Origin: Pseudomonas sp. 102515
GTDB taxonomy: Bacteria; Pseudomonadota; Gammaproteobacteria; Pseudomonadales; Pseudomonadaceae
NCBI RefSeq assembly: GCF_031085165.1
Contig: NZ_JAVHTY010000001.1
Span: forward strand, 1,116,001-1,180,000
DNA: 64,000 bases
Direction: 5' to 3'
Below are positions 52,260-60,269 of the stretch, piece by piece. The notes under the pieces were generated by a model, which saw only the letters and a list, made by a program, of their open reading frames with translations, ran no database searches and had not been told where the DNA came from. A program made the position numbers and the translations under genes. Positions within the stretch are counted from its first letter, which is position 1. Each line of letters starts with the position of its first letter.

Positions 52260-52724
52260 ATGCCCATTGCCTTCGAATCGCCCGACCAACCCGAGGTGAT
52301 CGCCCTGATCGCCGAACTGGATGCCTATCAGGACGGGCTCTATCCGCCCGAGAGTCGTCATGCCTTGGATCTCGCATCCTTGATGCAGCCGAACGTGCTG
52401 TTCCTGGTGGCCCGCGACGAGCGTGGGACAGCACTTGGCTGCGCCGCCATGGTGCTCAACGAGGGCTACGGGGAGATCAAGCGGATGTACGTGAGCCCCT
52501 CGGGGCGGGGGCAGGGGTTGGGTAGGCGTTTGCTCGCTCGACTGGAGGCCGAGGCGGTCACGACAGGATGCGGGCGGGCGATGCTGGAGACCGGTCCTTA
52601 CCAACCCGAGGCATTGGCGTTGTATGGGGCAGCGGGGTACCAGCGGCGCGGGCCTTTTGGCGGGTATCGGGATGATCCCTTGAGTGTGTTCATGGAGAAG
52701 GGGTTGGTGGCGATGGCGCCGTAA
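52260..52724 (+). CDS. GNAT family N-acetyltransferase
   Basis: Acetyl-CoA-dependent transferase of 154 residues. The acetyl-CoA loop is KRMYVSPSGRGQGLGRRLLA (motif A, R/Q-x-x-G-x-G), preceded by ALGCAAMVLNEGYGEI and followed by LETGPYQPEALALYGAAGY, the motif B region. GGAG lies 6 nt before the ATG at 52260. The arrangement resembles YhhY/ElaA-type small-molecule acetyltransferases; the substrate is unknown. It follows the diguanylate cyclase gene by 52 nt. Confidence 0.87.
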   Translation: MPIAFESPDQPEVIALIAELDAYQDGLYPPESRHALDLASLMQPNVLFLVARDERGTALGCAAMVLNEGYGEIKRMYVSPSGRGQGLGRRLLARLEAEAVTTGCGRAMLETGPYQPEALALYGAAGYQRRGPFGGYRDDPLSVFMEKGLVAMAP

Positions 52725-52747
52725 TGCGGGGGCATTAATCGGTGAGG

Positions 52748-52882
52748 CTGGAAAAGGCTGTCGCCGTTTTCAACGCTACGGGGCCAGGCAGGTAGGGTGG
52801 ACAACGCGAAGCTTGTCCACGCGGGGTCGAGCGTCAAGCGGGGGATCAGTGGAAAAGGCTGTCGCCGTTTTCCACGCTACGG
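52748..52882. repeat. Repeat cluster A-B-A
   Basis: Repeat A (degenerate) at 52748-52781, repeat B at 52791-52826 (GGTAGGGTGGACAACGCG, then CTTGTCCACGCGG), and repeat A at 52849-52882 (GTGGAAAAGGCTGTCGCC, GTTTTCCACGCTACGG). The stop codon of the LysR gene (TAG on the minus strand) lies inside the conserved GCTACGG end of the last copy, so the repeat supplies that gene's end. Confidence 0.8.
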
Positions 52883-53761
52883 AGACTCGTCGCCAAATTC
52901 CGCCAACAGGAATTCCACGAAGCTCCTCACCGTCACCGAGCGCCATCTCGTCTGGGGATAGAGCGCGGTCAGGGGACGGGTGAGTTCCTGGCCCTGGAAG
53001 AGGCGGACCAGGCGGCCGGCGGCGACGTCGTCCTGTAGCAGGAAAGCGGGCTGGAGGATGATGCCGAGGCCTTGCAGGGCGGCCAGGCGCAGGGCGGGGC
53101 CGTTGCTGAGGTGCAGGCGGCCGGGTGGCAGCGGGCCGAAGGTGGTGCCGGTCTGGGCGCGCCACTGGCTCAGGGCGCGAGGGTCCATACCCAGGCAGTC
53201 GTGGGACTTCAGGTCGGCCAGTCGCACGGGCGTGCCGCGCTGGGCGAGATAGCCGGGCGCGGCGCAGCACCACATCACATAGGGCGCCAGGGGTCGCGCC
53301 ACCAGGGAGGAGTCGGCCAGCTCGCCGATGCGGATGGCGATGTCGATGCCCTCCTCCACCAGATCCTGGACCCGATCACTCAGCACCAGATCCAGGGTGA
53401 CCTGTGAATGCCTCGCCAGATAGTCGCCCAGCCGTGGCGTGAGGCCATAGGTGCCGAAGGACACCGGCGCCGAGACACGCAGGATGCCGGCGGGCGCCAG
53501 GCGTTGGGTTTCGGCCTGGCGGTCGGTGTCGGCGACCAGGGCGAGGATCTCGCGGCAGCGGGAATAGTAGCCCTCGCCAAAGGCGGTCAGGCGCTGGCGC
53601 CGGGTGGTGCGTACCAACAGTTGCAGGCCCAGGCGCTTTTCCAGGCCGCGCAGGTGATTGCCGGCCATGGTCGGCGAGATGCCCTCGGCCTGGGCCGCCG
53701 CGGCCAGGCTGCCGCGCTCCACCACGGCGACGAACACCTGCATGCTGTCGAGCAGATCCAT
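52877..53761 (-). CDS. LysR family transcriptional regulator
   Basis: A 294-residue regulator with the winged HTH at the N-terminus (MQVFVAVVERGSLAAAAQAE, then GNHLRGLEKRLGLQLLVR) and a periplasmic-binding-like effector domain (LRVSAPVSFGTYGLTPRLGD). AGGAG lies 6 nt upstream of the ATG. It is divergent from the SDR gene at 53938, which is its likely target by the usual LysR arrangement; the effector is unknown. The 175-nt divergent gap also contains a copy of repeat A. Confidence 0.9.
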   Translation of the reverse strand: MDLLDSMQVFVAVVERGSLAAAAQAEGISPTMAGNHLRGLEKRLGLQLLVRTTRRQRLTAFGEGYYSRCREILALVADTDRQAETQRLAPAGILRVSAPVSFGTYGLTPRLGDYLARHSQVTLDLVLSDRVQDLVEEGIDIAIRIGELADSSLVARPLAPYVMWCCAAPGYLAQRGTPVRLADLKSHDCLGMDPRALSQWRAQTGTTFGPLPPGRLHLSNGPALRLAALQGLGIILQPAFLLQDDVAAGRLVRLFQGQELTRPLTALYPQTRWRSVTVRSFVEFLLAEFGDESP

Positions 53762-53883
53762 TCCACACTCCTGCTAAGGAATCCTCGCACCGGGAAGGCG
53801 TTTATCTCATTTGGGTGGTGGGTGAGGCTAGTGGCGTGGATGAGGTGGCGGAGTGGTGGGCTTCGCTGCGCTCAGCCAACCGC

Positions 53884-53914
53884 GTGGAAAAGGCTGCGCC
53901 GTTTTCCACCCTAC
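53884..53914. repeat. Repeat A copy in the LysR/SDR promoter gap
   Basis: GTGGAAAAGGCTGCGCC plus GTTTTCCAC (53884-53909) followed by CCTACG. It is nearly identical to the copy at 49590-49615. It lies 24 nt before the SDR start, so it may affect expression. Confidence 0.8.
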
Positions 53915-53937
53915 GACCCTGAAGTGGAGAATCGATC

Positions 53938-54696
53938 ATGGATCTGCAACTGCACGATCGTACTGCCCTGGTGACCGGCGCCAGCATGGGCATAGGCACT
54001 GGCATCGCCCGCGTCCTGGCGGCCGAAGGCGTTCGCCTGGCGATCACCGCGCGGCGGCGGGACGCCCTGGAGGCGCTGGCCGAGGAGATCGTGTCGGCGG
54101 GTCATGCCCGGCCGCGGGTGATCGCGGCGGATATCACCGACGCCGAAGACGTCCAGCGCCTGGCGCGGGAAGCGGAGGAAGGGCTGGGCCGGGTGGACAT
54201 CCTGATTAACAACGCCGGCGGCACACGACCGCTTTCGGTGACGGCGGACGATGCGGCCTGGGACGAAGCCTGGACTCTCAACTTCACCGCGACCCGCCGC
54301 CTGACCCAGGCGCTGCTGGGCGGGATGCGCGAACGACGTTGGGGACGCATCGTCAATTTCAGCGGCAGCATGGAGCCGCGGGACGTGAATGGCGCCGGGA
54401 CGGCCAAGGCGGCGATCCAGTTCTGGTCCAAGGGGCTGGCGAGTCAGCTGGCGGCCGAGGGCATCACGGTCAACACCATCGCCCCGGGGCGGATCAATTC
54501 CGAGCAGATCCTGCAGCGGCTGCATCCGACGCCCGAGGCGCGCCAGGCCTTTATCGCCCGGCACATACCCATCGGCTATTTCGGCGAGCCGGAAGACGTG
54601 GGGCATGTAGTGGCCTTTCTCGCCTCACCGCTGGCGCGCTACCTCACCGGGGATGTGATCGCGGTGGATGGCGGGATGCATGCCCATGCCCACTAG
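53938..54696 (+). CDS. SDR family oxidoreductase without the catalytic Tyr
   Basis: A 252-residue Rossmann protein with TALVTGASMGIGTGIA, LINNAGGTRP, catalytic-region Ser in VNFSGSMEP and Lys in GAGTAKAAI. The Tyr four residues before that Lys, part of the normal YxxxK triad, is Ala here, so classical dehydrogenase activity is doubtful. A subgroup of SDRs in soil bacteria seems to share this change. C-terminal YLTGDVIAVDGG is normal. The start has GTGGAG upstream. It is controlled probably by the divergent LysR and shares a CTAG with the convergent methyltransferase gene. Confidence 0.85.
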   Translation: MDLQLHDRTALVTGASMGIGTGIARVLAAEGVRLAITARRRDALEALAEEIVSAGHARPRVIAADITDAEDVQRLAREAEEGLGRVDILINNAGGTRPLSVTADDAAWDEAWTLNFTATRRLTQALLGGMRERRWGRIVNFSGSMEPRDVNGAGTAKAAIQFWSKGLASQLAAEGITVNTIAPGRINSEQILQRLHPTPEARQAFIARHIPIGYFGEPEDVGHVVAFLASPLARYLTGDVIAVDGGMHAHAH

Positions 54697-55436
54697 CGTT
54701 TGACGCAGACGAACAGCGCATTGCCTGCCTCGCCCGCCCAGGGCTCGATGCGCTGGTAATCGTGCTCCAGCATCTGCACCTCGAACTGCGGCTCCAACAG
54801 GGCCAGCAGTTCGGGGAAGTCCACCGCCACCATGGGGTGTTCGTCCTGCCAGGTCTGCTGCTGGCCGGCGTGGCGGCGTTCGATGCGCAGGCGGAGTTGC
54901 TGGTGCTCGCCTTCGCCCGGGTAGTGCCAGGCGGAGGCGAAGCTGAAGTGGCCATCGGCCCGGTCGACGCTGTGGCCGACGCGGGAGGCATTGTCGATAC
55001 GGCGCTTGTCGACGGCGTTGAAGCAGAACAGGCCGCCGGGGGTCAGGGCCGCCAGGACCTGCGTCAGGCACGCCTGGAGCCGTGCAAGGCTGCCGCTGTA
55101 GTGCAGGGAATAGAGAAAGCAGGTGATCAGATCGACCGGCTGCTCCAGCGTGAAGCTGCACATGTCCTGGCAGGAAAACTCGGCTTCGGGGCAACGCAGC
55201 GCGGCCTGGGCCAGCATCGGCGGATTGAGGTCCAGCCCGCTGCTCTGGAAGCCGGCATCGAGGAAATGCCGCACATGGGGACCGGTGCCACAGGCGAGAT
55301 CCAGGTGACGGCTGCCGCCGTTGCCGAACAGCCGCTGCAGGCGCAGCACCGCCTGGCTCTGGGCCTGGTAGTCGATGTCGGCGCAGAGCAGGTCGTAGTA
55401 GGCCGAGAGGTCGGTGTAGAGGGCGGTGGCGGACAT
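54693..55436 (-). CDS. Class I SAM-dependent methyltransferase
   Basis: A 247-residue enzyme. Motif I is HLDLACGTGPHVRHFLD, with the acidic residue in SSGLDLNPPMLAQA; then LITCFLYSLHY and the post-I LTPGGLFCFNAVD. It resembles small-molecule methyltransferases near the MSMEG/Methyltransf_25 group; the substrate is unknown. Its stop overlaps that of the SDR gene through CTAG. It is divergent from the RNA methylase gene at 55534. Confidence 0.86.
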   Translation of the reverse strand: MSATALYTDLSAYYDLLCADIDYQAQSQAVLRLQRLFGNGGSRHLDLACGTGPHVRHFLDAGFQSSGLDLNPPMLAQAALRCPEAEFSCQDMCSFTLEQPVDLITCFLYSLHYSGSLARLQACLTQVLAALTPGGLFCFNAVDKRRIDNASRVGHSVDRADGHFSFASAWHYPGEGEHQQLRLRIERRHAGQQQTWQDEHPMVAVDFPELLALLEPQFEVQMLEHDYQRIEPWAGEAGNALFVCVKR

Positions 55437-55533
55437 CGCAGAGGCTCGGGGCTGGAGACGCGGGCGCGCATCTTAGTCGGTTTTCGCGATGATGGACGCC
55501 TTATACTGGCGGTTTTCCCGAGAGTCCCCTGAC

Positions 55534-56001
55534 GTGAGCAACAAGAGATACGCCTGCATCGGCCTGAGCAACCCCAAGTCGCCGTCCAACGTCGGGTCCA
55601 TCATGAGGGCGGCGGGCTGCTACGGCGTGGCCTCGGTGTTCTATACCGGCACCCGCTACGACCGCGCCAAGGACTTCGTCACCGATACCAAGAAGGTCCA
55701 CCAGGACATCCCGCTGATCAACATCGACGACCTGCGCCGCATCCTGCCGCTGGGTTGCGTACCAGTGGCGGTGGAGCTGGTGGACGGTGCCCGGCCGCTG
55801 CCCGAGTACACCCATCCCGATCGCGCGCTCTATCTGTTCGGCTCAGAGGACGGCTCCCTGAGCCAGGAGCTGCGCGACTGGTGCGAGGACGTGGTGTACA
55901 TCCCCACCCAGGGCTGCATGAACCTGGCGGCCACGGTCAATGTGGTGCTCTATGACCGCCTGGCGAAGGGCAATAACACCCGCTCCGGCCCGCTCTTCTA
56001 A
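55534..56001 (+). CDS. SPOUT family RNA methyltransferase (TrmH-like)
   Basis: A 155-residue single-domain SPOUT protein, predicted to 2'-O-methylate an RNA. The three trefoil-knot motifs are visible: NPKSPSNVGSIMRAAGC (motif 1), LYLFGSEDGSLSQEL (motif 2) and IPTQGCMNLAATVNVVLYDR (motif 3). The GTG at 55534 (VSNKRYACIGL) is preferred because relatives begin with this segment; ATGs at 55489/55492 would add 15 residues. The exact RNA target is not known to me. Its stop lies at the edge of an inverted-repeat element. Confidence 0.88.
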   Translation: MSNKRYACIGLSNPKSPSNVGSIMRAAGCYGVASVFYTGTRYDRAKDFVTDTKKVHQDIPLINIDDLRRILPLGCVPVAVELVDGARPLPEYTHPDRALYLFGSEDGSLSQELRDWCEDVVYIPTQGCMNLAATVNVVLYDRLAKGNNTRSGPLF

Positions 56002-56202
56002 GAGCCTATTCAAAGCCTGCTGCAGGTCGGCCAAACTGCGTTGAAAATGGCCTGGGTCGCCAGCCCGGCCTGGGCGGCCCCGTCGCAATGCTCATTTACC
56101 ATTCGTAAACTCGAGCGCGAGTCCGACCCGCTTCCTCAGCTATTTTCGTGGGGCCGCCTAGGCCTTGTTTGTCTCTAGCTCGCGAGACTTTGAACAGGCT
56201 CT
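56001..56202. repeat. Inverted-repeat element, copy 1
   Basis: A 202-bp element with 15-bp terminal inverted repeats: AGAGCCTATTCAAAG (56001-56015) and CTTTGAACAGGCTCT (56188-56202), 14 of 15 matching. It contains a conserved core ATGCTCATTTACC followed by ATTCGTAAACT (56088-56111), itself a small hairpin (TTTAC/GTAAA). The left end begins at the last base of the RNA methylase stop codon, and the right end is 7 nt from the IclR stop, so it lies between convergent genes. No coding capacity. Copy 2 is at 63775-63929. Confidence 0.82.
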
Positions 56203-56209
56203 AACCCCT

Positions 56210-57040
56210 TCAGCCAAACCCCTGGGTCGGCCGGCGCAAGACCGGATCGAAGGGGTTGATGCGCGCGGCGATCACCCCGGCTTCGCGCCGGAGCAGCTCG
56301 ATCACCGTGGGCAGCCGCTGGGCGTTGAGGCGTTCGCTCAGGGTGCCCACGCTCAGGGCCGCCACCGCCCGGCCGTTGCGGTCGAGGATGGGGACGGCAA
56401 GACCCGCCATGCCGGCCAGCACCCCGGTGTTGCGCGCGGCGTAGCCCTGCTGGCGGACGTTGTCGATCTCGGCGCGCAGCAGCACCTCGTCATAATGATG
56501 GGCGTCGCGCAGCCGTGGCAGGTTGTAGCGGATCACCTCTTCGCGTTCTTCCTCGGGCAGGAAGGCCAGGATCGCCAGGGCGCCCTGGCCGCCACCCAGG
56601 GGCACGCGACCGCCGATGTCGCCGGTGAAGGTGCGGATCGGATAGGGCCCCTCGCTGCGGTCCAGGCACATGGCGTCGAAGCCGCTGCGTGCCAGCAGGA
56701 ACAGCGAATCGCCCAGGGACGCCGACAGTCGCAGCAGACTGGGCCGCGCCAGGTCGCGCAGGTTGCCGACCTGGCCGGCGCGGGCCGCCAGGGCGAAGAA
56801 GTCCAGGCTCAGCCGGTATCTCTTGCTGCGGGCGCACTGCTCGACCATGCCCTCCTCCACCAGGCCACGCAGCAGCCGGTGGGTGGTGGGTTGCGACAGG
56901 CCCACGCGCTCGGCCAGGCGGGTGACCTTTTCGCCTTCGGGATCGCCCTCGCCCAGGGCACGCACCACGGCGAACACCCGGCTGATGGCACCGACGCCTA
57001 CCTCTCCCGCAACCGCCTTTCTTTCACTGGAATCATCCAT
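56210..57040 (-). CDS. IclR family transcriptional regulator
   Basis: A 276-residue regulator. The N-terminal winged HTH reads GAISRVFAVVRALGEGD, then LAERVGLSQPTTHRLLRGLV; the C-terminal IclR effector domain contains VPLGGGQGALAILAFLP and the ligand-pocket region GYAARNTGVLAGMAGLAVP. The ATG at 57040 has GGAG 8 nt upstream. It is divergent from the ABC-transporter/oxidoreductase operon, with an inverted repeat between them, so it very likely senses that pathway's substrate. Confidence 0.92.
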   Translation of the reverse strand: MDDSSERKAVAGEVGVGAISRVFAVVRALGEGDPEGEKVTRLAERVGLSQPTTHRLLRGLVEEGMVEQCARSKRYRLSLDFFALAARAGQVGNLRDLARPSLLRLSASLGDSLFLLARSGFDAMCLDRSEGPYPIRTFTGDIGGRVPLGGGQGALAILAFLPEEEREEVIRYNLPRLRDAHHYDEVLLRAEIDNVRQQGYAARNTGVLAGMAGLAVPILDRNGRAVAALSVGTLSERLNAQRLPTVIELLRREAGVIAARINPFDPVLRRPTQGFG

Positions 57041-57061
57041 CTGCAGCGCTCCAAAATATTC

Positions 57062-57100
57062 CACTGAGTGAATAAATCCGAAAAAAGAGTTCATTCAGTG
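57062..57100. promoter_or_regulatory. Inverted repeat, likely IclR operator
   Basis: CACTGAGTGAA (57062-57072) and TTCATTCAGTG (57090-57100) are complementary at 10 of 11 positions with a 17-nt AT-rich centre. They start 22 nt upstream of the IclR start in the 239-nt divergent gap, suiting control of both directions. Confidence 0.55.
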
Positions 57101-57279
57101 AAAAACTCGCTTGTCCGGCATCCTAGGTCGCCCTTACCTTCAGGTCCATAGGGCGATACTCACAATCACCGGACGCCGCCAATCGAGCGAGCGCCAACGT
57201 CCCAGATCCAGGCTGTCTTTCGCCCTGCCCACACCTTGCCCACCTTCCCCGTGGGCGCGACCGGAGGAGCATTGCGGCC

Positions 57280-58299
57280 ATGGCTTTCCTGACTCTCGAC
57301 AACCTCAGCAAGCGCTACGGCGACAGCTACGCGGTGGCCGGTTCGACCCTGGCCATCGAACGCGGCGAATTCGTTTCCCTGCTCGGCCCCTCCGGCTGCG
57401 GCAAGACCACCACCCTGCAGATGATCGCCGGCTTCGTCGACGTCAGCAGCGGGCGCATCCTCCTGGATGGCCAGGACATCACCCAGGCCAAGCCGGCCAG
57501 TCGCGGCCTCGGGGTGGTCTTCCAGAGCTATGCGCTGTTTCCCCACATGACGGTGCGCGACAACGTCGCCTTCGGCCTGCGCATGCGCAAGGTGGCGGGC
57601 GCCGAACTGGCGCGGCGCGTCGAGGAGGCCCTGGGCCTGGTGCACCTGGGTCAGCATGCCGAGCGCTATCCGCGCGAACTTTCCGGTGGCCAGCGCCAGC
57701 GGGTGGCCCTGGCGCGGGCGCTGGTGATAGCACCCCCGGTGCTGCTGCTGGACGAACCGCTGTCCAACCTGGATGCCCATCTGCGGGAAGAGATGCAGTT
57801 CGAGATCCGCCGCATCCAGCGCGAGGTGGGCATCACCACCCTGATGGTGACCCACGACCAGTCCGAGGCGCTGTCCATCAGCGACCGGGTGGTGGTGATG
57901 GAGGCCGGACGCATCACCCAGGTGGATGCGCCCTATCGGCTCTACGAGCATCCGCGCAACAGATTCATCTCCGACTTCGTCGGCAAGGCCAACCTGCTGC
58001 CCGGCAGCCTGGATGCCCAAGGTCGGCCGCAGATCGCCGCCGGTGGCGCCCTGGCGATCTCGCTGCGGCCGGAAAAGATCGAGTTGCGCCCCGCCGGTGA
58101 GGGTCGCCTGCAAGGGCGGGTGCTGACCCGCTTCTTCCTCGGCAGCCAGTGGCTGTATCGCCTGGAGACGGCGCTGGGCGAGGTGTCGGTGCTGCGCAGC
58201 AACGATGGGCTGCCGCCGCTGGACGAGGGCCAGCGCGTCGGCCTGCACTGGGACGACGGTCTGCTGCGCCGGCTGGAAGCCGCGGAGGCGGCGGCATGA
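57280..58299 (+). CDS. ABC transporter ATP-binding protein (PotA-like)
   Basis: ATPase of an importer for polyamine-like or opine-like substrates. Walker A GPSGCGKTTT, Q-loop FQSYALFPHMTV, signature LSGGQRQRVALARAL, Walker B VLLLDEPLSNLDA and switch His in VTHDQ are complete. The C-terminal ~100 residues form a TOBE domain (ISLRPEKIELRPAG). Length 339. GGAGGAG lies 12 nt before the ATG, slightly far. The stop overlaps the next gene's ATG (ATGA). It is the first gene of a seven-gene operon. Confidence 0.93.
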   Translation: MAFLTLDNLSKRYGDSYAVAGSTLAIERGEFVSLLGPSGCGKTTTLQMIAGFVDVSSGRILLDGQDITQAKPASRGLGVVFQSYALFPHMTVRDNVAFGLRMRKVAGAELARRVEEALGLVHLGQHAERYPRELSGGQRQRVALARALVIAPPVLLLDEPLSNLDAHLREEMQFEIRRIQREVGITTLMVTHDQSEALSISDRVVVMEAGRITQVDAPYRLYEHPRNRFISDFVGKANLLPGSLDAQGRPQIAAGGALAISLRPEKIELRPAGEGRLQGRVLTRFFLGSQWLYRLETALGEVSVLRSNDGLPPLDEGQRVGLHWDDGLLRRLEAAEAAA

Positions 58300-59162
58300 G
58301 CACCCTGCTGCGCGGCACCGGTCGCGCCTATCTGCTCAGCGCCCCGGCCCTGGTGCTGTTCGCCGGGCTGCTGCTGGCGCCCCTGGCGCTGACCCTGGCG
58401 CTGTCGTTCAACGTCTTCGACTACGAGACCGGGATCAAGGAAGGCAGCTACACCCTGGCGCACTACCTGAGCCTGCTGGGCGATCCCTATTTCTACGAGA
58501 TCTTCCTGCGCACCTTCTGGATCAGCGCCCTGGTCACCCTGCTCTGCGTGCTGATCGGGGTGCCGGAGGCCATCGTCCTCAGTCGCATGGGCGCGCCCTG
58601 GCGTTCGATCTTCCTGATCCTGGTGCTGACGCCGCTGTTGATCTCGGTGGTGGTGCGCGCCTTTGGCTGGAGTCTGCTGCTGGGCGCCGACGGCCTGGTC
58701 AACCAGGCCATCGTGGCCCTGGGCGGGCGGCCGCTGAAGCTGCTCTACACCCCCTTCGCGGTGATCGTCGGCCTGGTCCACGTGATGCTGCCCTTCATGA
58801 TCATCCCGGTCTGGACCTCGCTGCAGAAGCTCGATCCCGCCGCCGAGCAGGCCGCGCTGTCCCTGGGCGCCAGTCACCTGACGGTGCTGCGCCGTATCGT
58901 GCTGCCCCAGGTGATGCCCGGGGTGCTGTCGGGGACGCTGATCGTCTTCGGCCTGGCCGCCAGCTCCTTCGCCATTCCCGGCCTGCTGGGCGGACGCCGC
59001 TTGAAGATGGTCGCCACCCTGATCTACGACCAGTACCTAGCGGAACTCAACTGGCCGATGGGCGCCACCCTGGCGGTGGCCCTGCTGCTGCTCAACCTGC
59101 TGGTGATGCTGGGCTGGAATCGCCTGGTGGAGCGCCGCTACAAACGTGCCCTGGGAGTCTGA
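58296..59162 (+). CDS. ABC transporter permease (PotB-like)
   Basis: Inner-membrane permease of 288 residues with six hydrophobic helices. The EAA loop that docks to the ATPase reads EQAALSLGASHLTVLRRIVL, followed by PQVMPGVLSG. Helix 1 is in YLLSAPALVLFAGLLLAPL. The ATG overlaps the ATPase gene stop. It pairs with the second permease 5 nt downstream. Confidence 0.93.
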   Translation: MSTLLRGTGRAYLLSAPALVLFAGLLLAPLALTLALSFNVFDYETGIKEGSYTLAHYLSLLGDPYFYEIFLRTFWISALVTLLCVLIGVPEAIVLSRMGAPWRSIFLILVLTPLLISVVVRAFGWSLLLGADGLVNQAIVALGGRPLKLLYTPFAVIVGLVHVMLPFMIIPVWTSLQKLDPAAEQAALSLGASHLTVLRRIVLPQVMPGVLSGTLIVFGLAASSFAIPGLLGGRRLKMVATLIYDQYLAELNWPMGATLAVALLLLNLLVMLGWNRLVERRYKRALGV

Positions 59163-59166
59163 CCTC

Positions 59167-59961
59167 ATGACCCGCAACGGCCCGCTCGGGCTCGCCTTCC
59201 ATACCCTGGTGATGGTCTTCATGCTGGCGCCGCTGGTGGTGGTCTGCCTGGTGGCCTTCACCCCCGAGAACACCCTCAGCCTGCCCACCTCCGGCTTCTC
59301 GCTGCGCTGGTTCGCCGCCGTGTTCGAGCGGGCGGATTTCCTCACCGCCTTCTACAACAGCCTGCAGCTGGCGGCGCTGTCGGCCACCCTGGCGACGCTG
59401 ATCGCGGTGCCGGCGGGGCTGGCCATCACCCGCTACCGCTTTCCCGGCCAGGGTTTTCTCAACGGCCTGTTCCTCTCACCGATCATCATCCCGCACCTGG
59501 TGCTGGGCGTGGCCATGCTGCGGCTGTTCGCCCTGCTGGGGGTGAATGGCAGCTTCAGCTGGCTGGTGCTGGCCCACGTGGTGGTGATCACCCCCTATGT
59601 GTTGCGCCTGGTGATCGCCGCCGCCATCGGCATCGACCGCAGCGCCGAGCAGGCGGCCGAGAGCCTGGGCGCCAGTCGCGCCACGCTGTTCTGCCGCATC
59701 ACCCTGCCGATGATCCTGCCCGGCGTCGCCGGCGGCTGGTTGCTGGCCTTCATCAACAGTTTCGACGAGGTGACCCTGTCGATCTTCGTCACCTCTCCGG
59801 CGACCCAGACCCTGCCGGTGCGGATGTACGTCTACGCCACCGAATCCATCGATCCGATGATGGCGGCGGTGTCGGCCCTGGTGATCGCCCTCACCGCGGC
59901 CACCATGATCCTGCTCGACCGCATCTATGGCCTGGATCGCGTGCTGGTGGGCAAACAATGA
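59167..59961 (+). CDS. ABC transporter permease (PotC-like)
   Basis: Second permease, 264 residues, six helices. EAA loop: EQAAESLGASRATLFCRITL, then PMILPGVAGGWLLAF. Start ATG 59167, 5 nt after the first permease. The stop overlaps the ATG of the small Fe-S gene by 4 nt, tying uptake to the oxidoreductase at the translation level. Confidence 0.93.
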   Translation: MTRNGPLGLAFHTLVMVFMLAPLVVVCLVAFTPENTLSLPTSGFSLRWFAAVFERADFLTAFYNSLQLAALSATLATLIAVPAGLAITRYRFPGQGFLNGLFLSPIIIPHLVLGVAMLRLFALLGVNGSFSWLVLAHVVVITPYVLRLVIAAAIGIDRSAEQAAESLGASRATLFCRITLPMILPGVAGGWLLAFINSFDEVTLSIFVTSPATQTLPVRMYVYATESIDPMMAAVSALVIALTAATMILLDRIYGLDRVLVGKQ

Positions 59962-60269
59962 ACGACCGAGACCCCTCCATGGCACTGCTCAAGCGGGTGG
60001 CCGAACGCGACCGTCCGACCCTGGCCTTCACCCTCGACGGCCAGCCGGCCGAGGGCCTGCAGGGCGATACCCTGCTCACCGCCATCCTGACCCAGAGCGA
60101 TCACCTGCGCGGCAGCGACTTCGGCGGCGAACCCCGCGCCGGTTTCTGCCTGATGGGTGCCTGCCAGGACTGCTGGGTGCGCCTGGCCGACGGCCGTCGG
60201 GTGCGCGCCTGCGCCACCTTTCTCGAAGCGGGCCAAGCGGTCAGCCGCGATCCGGGGCGGCCGCTATGA
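59958..60269 (+). CDS. Small (2Fe-2S) subunit of a flavin oxidoreductase
   Basis: A 103-residue protein with a plant-type ferredoxin cysteine pattern: GFCLMGACQDCWVRL and a fourth Cys in RVRACATFLE, giving C-x4-C-x2-C-x(12)-C. Such subunits occur as HcnA, as the gamma-type subunit of D-hydroxyproline dehydrogenase, and in octopine/nopaline oxidases. It overlaps both neighbours by 4 nt (ATGA). It should pass electrons between the two flavoproteins that follow. Confidence 0.9.
   Translation: MNDRDPSMALLKRVAERDRPTLAFTLDGQPAEGLQGDTLLTAILTQSDHLRGSDFGGEPRAGFCLMGACQDCWVRLADGRRVRACATFLEAGQAVSRDPGRPL

Noticed and set aside
49550-53914. The spaced repeats as a CRISPR array
   Set aside because: Copies are hundreds to thousands of bases apart with genes between them, and there are no regular spacers or cas genes.
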